Notes: generated from the sequence alone by a model not told the origin. A stretch of DNA of 64,000 nt from Melissococcus plutonius ATCC 35311 (GCF_000270185.1 NC_015516.1:1225001-1289000); one strand, 5' to 3'. Counted from the stretch's first letter, positions 42,833-53,237 are shown. A program made the numbers and translations.

Positions 42833-44554
42833 ATGGAAAAAATGATTAATGCAAGTATTGCTATGGTAAAAGTGCTAGAAAGTTGGGGAATTGATCATTT
42901 ATATGGGATACCAGGTGGATCTATTAATTCAACCATGGATGCATTATATAAAGAACAAACAGCTATTAAGTATATTCAAGTCAGACATGAAGAAGTCGGT
43001 GCACTGGCTGCTGCTACTGACGCCAAATTAACTGGTAAAATTGGTGTTACCTTCGGCTCAGCAGGACCTGGGGCTACCCATTTATCAAATGGACTCTATG
43101 ATGCAAAAATGGATAATATTCCAGTTCTTGCTATATTAGGCCAGGTTCTTTCGGCACAAATGAATTACAATTATTTTCAAGAAATGAATGAAAATCCTGT
43201 TTTTGCTGATGTTAGTATTTATAATCGAACTGTTATGACACCAGAGAGTCTACCTCATGTTATAGATGAGGCAATTAAAGCAGCCTATAAATATAAGGGA
43301 GTAGCAGTGGTTACAATTCCTAATGACTTTGGTACAAAAGAAATCCCTAATTTACTGTTTTCATCTGCTATTAATCATCAGACAAATGTGCTTCAGCCAA
43401 AAAAAGCAGACATTGAAAAAGCAATAACGCTTCTTCAAAATGCCAAAAAACCAGTATTATATATTGGACAAGGTACTAGAGGTGGTTGGGAAACTCTTAA
43501 ACATTTTTCAGAGCATTTTTCTATACCTATCGTTTCTTCTGTTTTAGCAAAGGGGATTGTCCCAGACAATTATGAAAACTTTTTGGGTTTTGCTGGCCGT
43601 GTGGCAACAAAGCCTGCAAATGAGGTTGTTGCAGCTGCCGATTTAATTATTTTTGCTGGAAGTGATTTCCCTTTTGCTGCTAATTTTTTTAACCCAAATG
43701 CTAAATTTATTCAAATAGATATCGATGCTGCTAAATTTGGACGTCGACATAAAACAGATGTTGCCATTTTGGGAGATGCAATAACTGCTTTAGATGAATG
43801 GATTCATCTTGGAGAAAAACGTTCTGTTGATAAATGGTTAAAAGCCAATCAACAAAATAAACAAAATTGGGTAAATTGGTTAAGAAATTTTGAAAACAAC
43901 AAAAATGAACCGTTACGTGTAGAAACGGTGTTTAAAGAAATTAACAAAATTGCAAAATCAGATGCCATATTTGCAATTGATGTAGGAAATATAACAATTG
44001 ATGCGATTCGGTTATTAGAGATGAATGGTCAACAACGCTTTACTACATCAGGTTGGTTTGCCACAATGGGATGTGGAATCCCAAGTGGAATAGCCGCACA
44101 GTTAAGTTATCCAACGAATCAGGTATTTACATTATCTGGTGATGGTGGTTTTTCTATGGTGATGCAAGATATCATTACACAAGTAAAATACAATCTGCCG
44201 ATTATCAATATTGTTCTTTCAAATAGATCTTTTGGTTTTATTGAAGGTGAACAAGAAGATAGCAAACAGCAAAAATTTGGTATTCTTTTACAAGATGCCG
44301 ATTATGGAAAAGCTGGTGAAGCATTAGGCGCTAAAGGGTTTACTATTACAGAACATTCGCAATTAACCTATGCTTTTGAAGCGATTAAAAACACCAAACG
44401 GCCAGTTGTCTTGGACATCAAAATTGATAATCAACGCCCCTTACCAGTAGAAGAATTAGTTTTAGATCCTAAAAAGTATTCTGAAAAAGACATTCAAGTA
44501 TTTAAAGAAAAATACGATGTACATGATATGCCTATACTAACTGAATTATTATAA
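42833..44554 (+). CDS. spxB: Pyruvate oxidase (H2O2- and acetyl-phosphate-forming)
   Basis: 573 residues from the ATG at 42833 after AAGGGAGG; an earlier in-frame start at 42749 would contain the promoter. ThDP/FAD enzyme with the catalytic Glu in RHEEVGALAA (about residue 52), FAD-binding middle domain, and the ThDP motif GDGGFSMVMQD..NRSF. Converts pyruvate, phosphate and oxygen to acetyl phosphate, CO2 and hydrogen peroxide. Acetolactate synthase is the main alternative, but overall sequence and length fit lactic-type Pox/SpxB better. Confidence 0.88.
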   Translation: MEKMINASIAMVKVLESWGIDHLYGIPGGSINSTMDALYKEQTAIKYIQVRHEEVGALAAATDAKLTGKIGVTFGSAGPGATHLSNGLYDAKMDNIPVLAILGQVLSAQMNYNYFQEMNENPVFADVSIYNRTVMTPESLPHVIDEAIKAAYKYKGVAVVTIPNDFGTKEIPNLLFSSAINHQTNVLQPKKADIEKAITLLQNAKKPVLYIGQGTRGGWETLKHFSEHFSIPIVSSVLAKGIVPDNYENFLGFAGRVATKPANEVVAAADLIIFAGSDFPFAANFFNPNAKFIQIDIDAAKFGRRHKTDVAILGDAITALDEWIHLGEKRSVDKWLKANQQNKQNWVNWLRNFENNKNEPLRVETVFKEINKIAKSDAIFAIDVGNITIDAIRLLEMNGQQRFTTSGWFATMGCGIPSGIAAQLSYPTNQVFTLSGDGGFSMVMQDIITQVKYNLPIINIVLSNRSFGFIEGEQEDSKQQKFGILLQDADYGKAGEALGAKGFTITEHSQLTYAFEAIKNTKRPVVLDIKIDNQRPLPVEELVLDPKKYSEKDIQVFKEKYDVHDMPILTELL

Positions 44555-44557
44555 TCT

Positions 44558-44610
44558 AAATGAAAAGATGGCTATGAATAACTTTATTTCATAGCCATCT
44601 TTTCATTTTA
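44558..44610 (+). terminator. Pyruvate oxidase terminator 1
   Basis: Perfect 21-bp stem (44558-44578 / 44588-44608) with a 9-nt loop, T-rich ends both ways. Confidence 0.88.
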
Positions 44611-44670
44611 AAAAAACCATTTAGCCATCGGTATCCAATACGTCAATGATTGCTAAATGGGTTTTTTCTT
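44611..44670. terminator. Second terminator-like hairpin
   Basis: AAAAAACC-ATTTAGC / GCTAAATGGGTTTTTT with one bulge and a long loop (about 26 nt). Possibly serves the minus-strand csbD region. Confidence 0.6.
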
Positions 44671-44790
44671 CCCTTATACTATTTTTACTCTGCTTTTTCT
44701 GAAATGTTTTGCTATTTATGACAAACAAGTAAACTTAAAAATAAGAGTAACCGATCTATTTAAGCTTATCAGTCAGTAGACCTTATTATT

Positions 44791-45034
44791 TTATTTGTGG
44801 AATTTGTTTGTTATATCCTTGAAGCCTGCTTTTACTTTATCCCATAATTTGTCTGCATCATTTTTCACATCTTTTTCTACATCTTTTGCTTTATCTTTTG
44901 TTTTTCCATAAGCCGATTGTGTTTTATCTTCTGCTTCTTTCCCTTTATCATTTGTTGCTTTTTCCAATTGTTTCTTTTGATTTTCCTTCTGCTTTATCTT
45001 TTGCATTATTCATTCTATCTTGCGGATCAGCCAT
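44791..45034 (-). pseudogene. CsbD-like stress protein, frameshifted
   Basis: ATG at 45034 after GAGGAGGG reads MADPQDRMNNAKDKAEG.. typical of CsbD-like proteins, then ends at a TGA just after ETIGKSNK. The other frame continues as KATNDKGKEAEDKTQS.. to 44791. Removing one A from an A5 run (plus-strand T5, 44959-44963) gives a continuous protein of about 80 residues, hydrophilic and lysine/aspartate rich, with a C-terminal extension beyond the CsbD core. CsbD-family proteins are general-stress induced with unknown mechanism. Confidence 0.75.
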
Positions 45035-45124
45035 ATAAATTCCCTCCTCAATAATAATTAATTTAATAGATTATTCTACATAATAAGAATAGCATTTATT
45101 GAAAAACGTTCCAAATATTTTGCT

Positions 45125-45706
45125 TTATTTCTTTTCCAACCATTTTTTAGCAGCCAACAATTCTTCTTCTGCTATTTTGTTGGCTTTTTTCGATTGTTCT
45201 ATAACAACAGTTGCTTTTCTGTTTCTGAATTGCTGAACCAATGATTGATCTTCATCAGGATGATTTTTTGAAAACCAAATGTGTGTTCCTTCTAATAAAA
45301 AGGTTTCTTGACTTTCAGAGACAGGCATTGGTTCAAATAAAATGGCTTGATGTAGAGTTGTTTTCTTTTCTAGCAAGAGATGGGCTGCTACGGTTGCCCC
45401 ATAAGAGCGTCCAAGAAGAAACCAATTTTTCATAGGAATTTCTTCTTTCTCACTTAACATTCTAATTTGGCTTAATAGTTCATGACCCTCTTCCTCAAAT
45501 TCAGCAGCATCAAATTGTTTTAACTGATTCTGACCGAAAGCTCTATTTTTTCCATCTTCACGAAAAGTATCTTTAAACGTCAATAATGTACTATCAGGAT
45601 CTATGAACCGAGCAATTTCCATTAGCGAACGATCATTCCCATCCATTTCATATAATAAAATAAATTTATGTCCACTTTCTTTACCTGCTTTAAATTGATA
45701 GTTCAT
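45125..45706 (-). CDS. Carboxylesterase/phospholipase-like alpha/beta hydrolase (YvaK/MhqD type) lacking the usual His
   Basis: 193 residues from the ATG at 45706; an in-frame TTG at 45727 is also possible. Nucleophile elbow LGRSYGA with Ser101 is kept. The strand that normally carries HG after the first beta strand reads ILLYEMDG, and the C-terminal segment before EELLAAKKWL, which normally holds GH, reads QSKKANKIA. So the catalytic His and oxyanion His are not visible. It may be inactive or have changed function. Next to the csbD-like gene on the same strand. Confidence 0.7.
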   Translation of the reverse strand: MNYQFKAGKESGHKFILLYEMDGNDRSLMEIARFIDPDSTLLTFKDTFREDGKNRAFGQNQLKQFDAAEFEEEGHELLSQIRMLSEKEEIPMKNWFLLGRSYGATVAAHLLLEKKTTLHQAILFEPMPVSESQETFLLEGTHIWFSKNHPDEDQSLVQQFRNRKATVVIEQSKKANKIAEEELLAAKKWLEKK

Positions 45707-45798
45707 TTTTTCACCATCCTTTGACAATTACTCTCTTTTTAGAAGCGTAGCACCCTTTCAAAAAAAGGGCAATCTTTTTGCTCTTAGAAATCATTAAA

Positions 45799-45839
45799 AG
45801 AGTGAAGAAGAAAACAATCTTTGTTTCCGTCTTCACTCT
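45799..45839 (-). terminator. Terminator of the araB-araD operon
   Basis: 10-bp stem AGAGTGAAGA / TCTTCACTCT plus inner GAAAAC/GTTTC pairs, followed on the minus strand by TTTTAATG. Confidence 0.65.
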
Positions 45840-45889
45840 AACATTAATAAATTGTTATTGTTATATTTAACTAATTTTAATAATAGTGA

Positions 45890-46585
45890 TTATTTTTGTC
45901 CATAGTAAGCATCTTTTCCATGTTTTCTTAAATAATGTTTATCTAAAATGCGTTGGGGTAATTCTTCTGCAAATGAGTTTAATGACCTTGTAAACAAATT
46001 CATTTTACAAACTTCATTCAATACCACAGCATTCATTACCGCACTTTTCGCATCTTTTCCCCAAGTAAATGGTCCGTGACCATGTAATAAAACACCAGGA
46101 ACTGCTAAAGGATCAAGTTTTCTTTCATTAAATGTTTGGATGATTATGTCACCCGTAGATTCTTCATAACCTCGATCAATTTCTTCCTGGGTCAGATAAC
46201 GTGTACAAGGAACAGAGCCATAAAAGGTATCCGCATGCGTTGTTCCCATTGCTGGAACATCCAATCCAGCTTGTGCCCAAATTGTTGCCCAGGTTGAATG
46301 TGTGTGAACAATGCCACCGATTTCTGCGAAATGTTTATACAATACTGCATGTGTTGGTGTATCAGAAGAGGGATTTAACTTTCCTTCTACAACCTTTCTA
46401 TCTAGATCACAAACAACCATATCATCTGCTTTCATCGCTTCATAGCTAACACCACTAGGCTTAATCACAAATAATTTTTCTTTTCGATCAATAGCACTCA
46501 CATTTCCCCAAGTATATTTGATTAATCCATGTCTGGGTAATTCTAGATTGGCTTCAAACACTTCTTGTTTTAACGCTTCTAACAT
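45890..46585 (-). CDS. araD: L-ribulose-5-phosphate 4-epimerase
   Basis: 231 residues, class II aldolase fold. Zinc ligands in GIVHTHSTWATIW and LLHGHGPFTWG, plus the GTTHADTFYG segment, all typical of AraD. Converts L-ribulose 5-phosphate to D-xylulose 5-phosphate. ATG after AGGAGGAG, 11 nt downstream of the kinase gene, so one operon with araB. A UlaF-type ascorbate enzyme is the alternative; the araR/araB context decides. Confidence 0.93.
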   Translation of the reverse strand: MLEALKQEVFEANLELPRHGLIKYTWGNVSAIDRKEKLFVIKPSGVSYEAMKADDMVVCDLDRKVVEGKLNPSSDTPTHAVLYKHFAEIGGIVHTHSTWATIWAQAGLDVPAMGTTHADTFYGSVPCTRYLTQEEIDRGYEESTGDIIIQTFNERKLDPLAVPGVLLHGHGPFTWGKDAKSAVMNAVVLNEVCKMNLFTRSLNSFAEELPQRILDKHYLRKHGKDAYYGQK

Positions 46586-46596
46586 TATGTCTCCTC

Positions 46597-48198
46597 CTAT
46601 TTTAAGTAATCAATAGCTGCCTGTTCAATTGGTAATCCGTTTTTATATCGTTCAATAAATTTTTCAAAACCATTGACATCTTCACTATCTGGCATTACTT
46701 GACTACTTTTATTTTTTTGAAAAATTTTATGATCAAGGAAATCTGCCAATGATTCATTAGGTTGTTTTTCCTGTAAATAGGCTGCTAATAAGGCAATGCC
46801 CCAAGCTCCACCCTCACCAGCTGTTTCCATTGTTTCAATTGGAGCCTGCATGGCTGCTGCAACAATTTTCTGACCAACATCTTTGGTTTTAAATAAGCCG
46901 CCATGTCCCATCAGTTTATCCACTTGAACTTGTTCGTCATTTCGAAGAATGTCCATACCAATTTTTAATGCACCCACAGCAGAAAATAATTGAAGACGCA
47001 TAAAATTCGCTAAATTAAAATTACTTTCAGGTGTACGTATGAATAGTGGACGTCCTTCTTTTATATTTGTGATATTTTCTCCAGAGAAATAGCCATAAGC
47101 AAGCATATTTCCACAATCTTTTTCTCCCTTTAATGCTTGTTCAAATAATAATTGAAAAAGTTGATTGGTTGATAAAGAAATTCCGGCTAAATTTGCAAAT
47201 TCGCCGAATAACTTTATCCAAGCATTAATATCAGAGGAACAATTATTTGCATGGACCATAGCGACTGGTTCACCAGCTGGTGTAGTTACTAAATCGATTT
47301 CTGGATGAACCGCTTTTAAATTTCTTTCAAGAACAATCATTGCAAAAATAGAAGTCCCGGCTGAAACATTTCCTGTACGGACAGCAACACTTTTGGTTAC
47401 TGTCATGCCCGTTCCGGCATCACCCTCAGGTGGGCATAAAGGAATTCCAGCTTGGAGATTTCCCGATGGATCTAATAAATGAGCGCCTTTTTCAGTTAAA
47501 TGACCGGCTGTAGTTCCAGCAGTCAATACTTTTGGAAAAATATCTTCTAATTTCAATGAGAATCCATGTTTTTCAATAAGTTGATTAAATTGTTTTGTTT
47601 TTTCTTGATCATAATTTTTAGTTACTTCATCAATTGGAAACATACCAGGAACATCGCCAATACCTAAAACCATTTCGCCCGTTAACTGCCAATGAATATA
47701 CCCAGCCAAAGTTGTTATGTAATCAATTGTTGACACATGTGCTTCTTTATCTAGAATTACTTGGTATAAATGTGCAATACTCCAACGTTCTGGAATATTA
47801 AAATTAAACAGATTTGTTAATATTTTTGCAGCCTCTTCTGTATTACTATTTCTCCATGTTCGAAAAGACGTCAATAGCTGCTCGTCTTTATCAAATGCCA
47901 TATAGCCATGCATCATAGCGCTAAACCCTATACAACCAATTTTTTCAATCGATAAACCAAGCAATCGTTTCACTTCTGCTGCCATCCCTGCATAGCTTGC
48001 CTGTATACCTTTCCAAATTTCGTCAATTGAATAGGTCCAATAACCATTTTCTAGTTGATTTTCCCATTCAAAGCTACCTGTAGCAATAGGTTCATGCTGA
48101 CTATCAATTAAAACAGCTTTTATCCTAGTTGATCCTAATTCAATGCCTAAAGAAGTTTTTCCATTTTTGATATCTATAACAGCTTGATCTTTTTCCAC
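46597..48198 (-). CDS. araB: L-ribulokinase, lactic-type FGGY kinase
   Basis: 533 residues. Two-domain FGGY sugar kinase: phosphate-1 loop [16 protein letters not shown] at about 17-32, substrate residues near SAMMHGYM and TWRNSNT, the central [10 protein letters not shown], and the C-terminal [13 protein letters not shown]. This is the group often labelled xylulokinase; the araD neighbour, the AraR sites in front and the length matching the lactic AraB point to ribulokinase. GTG start after GGGAGG. First gene of araBD; no araA follows. Confidence 0.82.
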   Translation of the reverse strand: MEKDQAVIDIKNGKTSLGIELGSTRIKAVLIDSQHEPIATGSFEWENQLENGYWTYSIDEIWKGIQASYAGMAAEVKRLLGLSIEKIGCIGFSAMMHGYMAFDKDEQLLTSFRTWRNSNTEEAAKILTNLFNFNIPERWSIAHLYQVILDKEAHVSTIDYITTLAGYIHWQLTGEMVLGIGDVPGMFPIDEVTKNYDQEKTKQFNQLIEKHGFSLKLEDIFPKVLTAGTTAGHLTEKGAHLLDPSGNLQAGIPLCPPEGDAGTGMTVTKSVAVRTGNVSAGTSIFAMIVLERNLKAVHPEIDLVTTPAGEPVAMVHANNCSSDINAWIKLFGEFANLAGISLSTNQLFQLLFEQALKGEKDCGNMLAYGYFSGENITNIKEGRPLFIRTPESNFNLANFMRLQLFSAVGALKIGMDILRNDEQVQVDKLMGHGGLFKTKDVGQKIVAAAMQAPIETMETAGEGGAWGIALLAAYLQEKQPNESLADFLDHKIFQKNKSSQVMPDSEDVNGFEKFIERYKNGLPIEQAAIDYLK

Positions 48199-48238
48199 TT
48201 CGATTTTTCCTCCCTTGCTACTTTCCTAACAGATCACA

Positions 48239-48253
48239 TTAAAACGCTTTCCA
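48239..48253 (-). promoter_or_regulatory. Catabolite-responsive element (cre) before araB
   Basis: TTAAAACGCTTTCC matches the CcpA consensus TGWAANCGNTWNCA at all but two positions, about 50 nt upstream of araB. Suggests glucose repression. Confidence 0.6.
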
Positions 48254-48268
48254 AGAAAATTATAAAAT

Positions 48269-48316
48269 ATATGTTCGTACATTTCAACGAACATATATAA
48301 AATATACGTACAAAAT
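48269..48316 (-). promoter_or_regulatory. Cluster of AraR operators
   Basis: Three sites resembling the AraR consensus ATTTGTACGTACAAAT: ATATGTTCGTACATTT (48269-48284), the half-like AACGAACATATAT (48286-48298) and ATATACGTACAAAAT (48302-48316). They lie upstream of araB, whose repressor gene araR is the next gene. Confidence 0.7.
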
Positions 48317-48486
48317 AGCTGGAAATATATTATTTTAATAGCCAATTTGCTTATCTGGTAATTCAAAAGGTAATAAACCAATAGTTCCTAAATAATTGAA
48401 TTGATGTTAGATTATAGTTGATTAACAAATAATTTATTTTTTTAAAAGTTGCTCTATAGCAGTTTAGGTAAATAATCGATTATATC

Positions 48487-49578
48487 TCAATTTGAAGATA
48501 AGGTCATTGTTGAATCCCTTTTAATTAACTTTGGTGTATACAAAATCTGTTGAGGAAGCTCTTTTTTTTCTTGTGTTGCTTCAATAATCCATCTTGCAGC
48601 ATCATGTCCCATTTTTTCTTTTGGATGGGTAATTGTTGTTAAAGAAATTTCTGAAGCCTTACTCAAAAATGAATCATCTTGGCCAATAATAGATAGCTGG
48701 TCAGGAATTTTTAGGTTTAACTCTTTTGCTAAAGTTACCATTTCAAGTGCAATTTCATCATTATAACATGCAAGTGCAGTAATTGCCTGTTTTGGATCTA
48801 ACAAGCTATTTTTAACCATCTGAAGCATTTGCATTTTACTTTCTGTAGTATAAGTAAAACTTTTTTCTGATTCAAATAATTTATGGTGTGATTCAAAGGC
48901 CCGAATATATCCCCGCATTCGATTTTTTCCTTGTAAATCATCAATCTTAGTAATTAATCCAATAGATGTATGTCCCTCACTTAATAAATAGTCAACTGCT
49001 AAATAACCAGCCTGTACATCATCCAAACAAATTGCTGGAACATCCAGTTCTTCATAGTAGGCATTAAGCATAACAAAAGGCGTACGTCTTTCTTTTAATG
49101 CTAAATAGTAAGAAAGGTTTGGATTATATTGATTACTTTTCGTTGGTTCAATAATCAATCCATCCACCTGTCTAGCGAGCATTTGTTCTAAACTCTTACG
49201 TTCTTGCGTCACATCGTTATTCGTACTTGCTAAAAGCAATGAATAATTATTGCGACTTAATTCTTTTTCTATGCCACGAATAATCGATGGAAAAATATAA
49301 TCAGACAAATAAGTTGTAATAACGCCAATTGTCTTTTTATTTACAGGTTTTAATTGTTTCAGATACACATCACTGACATAGGTTCCTGAACCTCTTTCTT
49401 TTCTTAAATATCCTTCATTCACGAGTAAAGCCATAGCTTGTCTAACCGTGTGACGACTAACTTGATATTTTTTTTGTAATTGCAACTCAGATGGGATAGA
49501 CGTATTCACTTGTAATGATTTAGAAAGGATTGCCGAACGAATATCATCTGCAATTATTTGATATTTTGTTTTTTTCAT
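48487..49578 (-). CDS. araR: AraR, arabinose-responsive GntR/LacI-type repressor
   Basis: 363 residues. N-terminal GntR winged helix (about 1-70: QLQKKYQVSRHTVRQAMALL, LRKERGSGTYV) fused to a LacI/GalR-type sugar-binding domain (KKTIGVITTYLSDYIFPSIIRG onward, ending TTITHPKEKMG). This chimera is diagnostic of AraR. Expected to bind the sites at 48269-48316 and release with L-arabinose. Separate unit from araBD. ATG after AGGAG. Confidence 0.92.
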   Translation of the reverse strand: MKKTKYQIIADDIRSAILSKSLQVNTSIPSELQLQKKYQVSRHTVRQAMALLVNEGYLRKERGSGTYVSDVYLKQLKPVNKKTIGVITTYLSDYIFPSIIRGIEKELSRNNYSLLLASTNNDVTQERKSLEQMLARQVDGLIIEPTKSNQYNPNLSYYLALKERRTPFVMLNAYYEELDVPAICLDDVQAGYLAVDYLLSEGHTSIGLITKIDDLQGKNRMRGYIRAFESHHKLFESEKSFTYTTESKMQMLQMVKNSLLDPKQAITALACYNDEIALEMVTLAKELNLKIPDQLSIIGQDDSFLSKASEISLTTITHPKEKMGHDAARWIIEATQEKKELPQQILYTPKLIKRDSTMTLSSN

Positions 49579-49720
49579 TTAAATACTCCTGTCTATGATC
49601 ACTATTATAAAAGCTATCCTAAAAAAATACAAGGTAAGGCCATCTGCCAAATCCTAACTTTGTAAATAGAAAAAAATCTTTAGTACAATTCTTAGGTAAA
49701 TTTTCTTTCTTTTATCATTA

Positions 49721-49770
49721 AAAAAATAATTTAAATGTAAGAAGATAACCTTGCATCCAAATTATTTTTT
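49721..49770 (-). terminator. Terminator after the arabinanase gene
   Basis: 12-bp stem AAAAAATAATTT / AAATTATTTTTT, outgoing T-rich on the minus strand, about 50 nt after the abnA stop. Confidence 0.65.
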
Positions 49771-49816
49771 AATAATAAATAAAATATCTTTTTAAAAATT
49801 TTTTATAATAATTATT

Positions 49817-51458
49817 CTAATTGGCTATTTTACTTCCCCAAATTGTTTCATTATTATTACCGATTGCAGAAAATGTCACAACTTTTTTTGGTGCATGTTC
49901 TTGATTATCTTGCTGGAGAATGGCATTGCCTTTATAGGTAACTCCATTGATATACAAAGTAATATTGCCATTTTTCTTTAATTGCCAACTTCCTGATACA
50001 CTTCCCATGATTTTTCCATCTCGAGATAAATAAATATTTTGTGTAGGTGTAATGGCATTAGTTGTGTTCGTTCCATGATTAATAAATTGATAGTGTCCAA
50101 CTATTTCTTTAGTCTTCCCTACCTTATTTTCTTTATCCGCAAATTCATAAGGTGTTACAACAGGCCATAAATCTTCATTCATATACATTGAATGTACACG
50201 TAATTCATGGTATTCGCCACTATTGCTAAATCGAGTATGATAAACTGCATACCATTGCTTATCTTTAGTAATAATAGCCGAGTTGTGCCCTTGAGCTTTA
50301 GAGGCTTTTGTCATTTGATTAAATTGATAATTTCCCATTAGTTTAATTCCCCAATTATCATTATTGGAAGATGAATTAAAAATTGGAATATTACCTTTAG
50401 CATCTCTGTACGGACCTTGTGGAGAGGTTGAGCGGAACAATCGCATATTATAACCACCATCTGCTAAAAGTCCCCCCATAAGTTTCAAATAAATAATAGT
50501 AATTGGTAGATGGATCATAAACAATATAAGGAGATTCGCCAGATTTATGGTATCCCCCTGTTAATTTAGTACCAAAATATCGATCTACAATTTGACCATT
50601 TCCTTTATCGCCATCTACTTTAGGATAAATGGGATTTCCTGTTGTTGGATTTAATTCTAAAATAAAAATTCCACCTGACCAAGAACCATAAGTCATCCAA
50701 AATTTTCCGTCTTTATCAAAAAATACCACTGGATCAATCGCATTTGGCGCATAGTCTGTATTATATGTGTGCCCATTATTAATGCTCCATTTTGGATTGA
50801 AGCCTGTTACCTGTCCATTAGAAATTAATTTTTTCAGATTTGTATTTTGATAATTGGTATTACGATCACTGCCATCTGTTGAATCTTTTTCAGTAAATCC
50901 TGAATAAACAATGGTATTGGCATAAGTATATGGTCCCTCGACATTTTTTGAAACAGCAAAACCTATACAGGAACGACGCCAAGTAGAAGAAGCAGAATAA
51001 AAATACATATAAGCGCCTTTATCGCCATTTTTCCATTGATAATTCGCATTCCAGATAACATCTGGTGCCCAAATGGCATAACCACCCCTACTATCCGCAT
51101 CATTGTATCCTGCCCATGCAAAAGATTCCTTTAAATTTTCTTTCAAATTACCTAATACTAAGTTATTTTCCGGATTTTCATATTCAGAATTAAAAGGTAC
51201 CTGCCAATTCTTCAGATCGGTAGATTTTGCTTCAGTAATATGACTTCCAAAAATATAAAATGTTTCTTTTCCATTTTCCATAACAGAAATAGTAGAAGGG
51301 TCATGAATAGACACACGTTGTTTTGTCGTTGTTACCCATCTATTTGTATCTGTATGTTGTTTCTTTTTGTCTGCTGCCTGTACTTCAAATGTTCTGACAA
51401 CACTAAAAGTTATTAATAATAAAAAAGCAAGTAGAATATTCATTTTTTTCTTATTCAT
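49817..51458 (-). pseudogene. abnA: abnA, secreted endo-1,5-alpha-L-arabinanase, frameshifted
   Basis: About 547 codons. Signal peptide (MNKKKMNILLAFLLL.., cleavage near VQA-A at about 29). GH43 propeller with the catalytic Asp in RVSIHDPSTI, the pKa-modulating Asp in APNAIDPVVFF and the acid Glu in HKSGESPYIVYDP. The frame breaks after FETYGG at the G6 run (plus-strand C6, 50472-50477): with G5 it would continue LLADGGYNMRLFRS. The C-terminal part keeps the rest of the propeller and a small beta domain. It would release arabino-oligomers from pectin side chains outside the cell. Read as is, it lacks the last third. Confidence 0.9.
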
Positions 51459-51991
51459 AAAATTTACTCCTTATTTTTATTTTTCCAATTATTTATCTTT
51501 TAGTTCTCCCAAACAAAAATTTGAAAAATGAATGAAGCTTTTTGTGAATATTTTTATTTTATAAAAATCGGTTTCCTTACTTTGTGACTTCACCTCCCAT
51601 AAAAAATAATATAAATAAGTCAATATTCATTATGATATTAATTATTTATATATATTAATGTTAATTTAAAATGTAAATATCGTCAAAATATAGTTATTAA
51701 TCTAGCTGGCAAAAAATAAATTTAGCTAGGTGATAATGCCACATATTCTAAAATGTTATTTTTATCTACTAGCTAAAAAGTATGTATCAAACTCATTTCA
51801 TTTATTAACATTATATAAGGATCATACTATTAAGAAGTTTTTCCTATTAAAATTAAAAAGATAAGAAAAAATTCAATTGAGAAATTTTCTTATCTTTTAA
51901 TGAAACAACCTAATAAATCTATAAATAATTTTTTACTAACTAAATTGTATAAATAAATTGTTGGATAAATGATTAATCGAACAGATATTTA
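51459..51991. other. Intergenic region between galM and abnA
   Basis: No gene. Contains the galM terminator and the abnA promoter region; no AraR-like site TACGTACA was found here. Confidence 0.5.
51853..51900 (-). terminator. galM terminator
   Basis: AAAAGATAAGAAAA / TTTTCTTATCTTTT hairpin with an AT-rich loop, T-rich after it on the minus strand. Confidence 0.7.
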
Positions 51992-53032
51992 TTATTGATC
52001 TTCCGTTAAAATTCGATAACATGTTCTACTTTCATAAATTTCTCCAGGAAATAAATCGATATTTCCAAATTCTGGAAATTCTTCTGCTCCTGGACAAACT
52101 TGGGTTTCAAAGGTAATTCCTCCATGATAAATAAGTGGTTTACCATGTATTAGCCATTTATCAGGTAATTGGGCAGTGAAAATAACAATGGCGGATTGAT
52201 CTGTAAATACTTCAACAGCGACCCTTTTATCAGGTGCAATTAATTTTGCTTTAGCATTTTTAGTTCCAGGTTTGTTTAAGAAAAATGGATGATCCAATCC
52301 ATCAACCAATTTATTTTGTTCATTTGTTGATTCAAAAGCCTGCTTTATTGGTGCTACCTTACGAAAATCAAATGGTGAACCTTCAACTGTTCGTTTTTCG
52401 CCCGTTGGTAAGGTCGCTTGATCGACGACAGCAAACTGATCTGCCTCTAACATTAACTGATGTTCTGCAACTGATTGACTTGGATCACCTGTTAGATTAA
52501 AATACACATGATTCGTTGGATTAAATAAGGTTGGTTGATCAGTTGTTGCTTTATAATTTATAATCCATTCATTATTATTATTAAGTGTATAGGTTACTGA
52601 GATTTGCAAGTTCCCTGGAAATCCATTCTCACCATCCTTGCTAGTTAGCGAAAATTCCACACTAACTCGATCTTTCGTTTGACCTGTTAATGCCGTCCAA
52701 CTTTTTGTTTCAAAACTATCTGGGCCACCATGTAAAGTATTACCTTCTTGTGTATTTATAGCCGCCTGATACCATCTATCTTGAATATTAAACTCGCCTT
52801 TTCTAATTCGTCCAGCTACTCGACCAATTGTTGATCCTATATAAGTATCTTTTTCTTGATATTCTTCTGTGGAATCAAATCCAAAAACAATATTTCTTTT
52901 TTCGGTCTCTACGGGAACATACAAATTGACAATTCGAGCGCCAAAGGTTGTTACTTCTAAAATGATTCCGTTATTATTTACAAGTGAATACAATTTTTCT
53001 TCCTTACCAAAATCTTTTACCCTGATATCCAT
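51992..53032 (-). CDS. galM: Aldose 1-epimerase (mutarotase)
   Basis: 346 residues, beta-sandwich galactose mutarotase. Active-site residues in NTLHGGPDSFETKSW, NPTNHVYFNLTG (catalytic His) and the C-terminal Glu in GITFETQVCPGAEEFP are present. Interconverts alpha and beta anomers of aldoses; here probably linked to arabinose use by its position upstream of abnA-araR-araBD. ATG after GGAGGG. Own terminator. Confidence 0.93.
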   Translation of the reverse strand: MDIRVKDFGKEEKLYSLVNNNGIILEVTTFGARIVNLYVPVETEKRNIVFGFDSTEEYQEKDTYIGSTIGRVAGRIRKGEFNIQDRWYQAAINTQEGNTLHGGPDSFETKSWTALTGQTKDRVSVEFSLTSKDGENGFPGNLQISVTYTLNNNNEWIINYKATTDQPTLFNPTNHVYFNLTGDPSQSVAEHQLMLEADQFAVVDQATLPTGEKRTVEGSPFDFRKVAPIKQAFESTNEQNKLVDGLDHPFFLNKPGTKNAKAKLIAPDKRVAVEVFTDQSAIVIFTAQLPDKWLIHGKPLIYHGGITFETQVCPGAEEFPEFGNIDLFPGEIYESRTCYRILTEDQ

Positions 53033-53237
53033 TCTATCCCTCCATTTTTGAATCCCTTTTCAATTATTTTTAAAAAATAATTTCATAAATAGTGAATCAC
53101 TTTTTTTCTTTTCTAGGTAAAAAACAATCAATTATTCACTGTTTAATTTTTTTCAAAATTTCTAAACTACTTATTCACACCAGTCAGCCTAACATTATAA
53201 AACTGAATATAAATGAATCATTCAAGAAACAAAAAAA

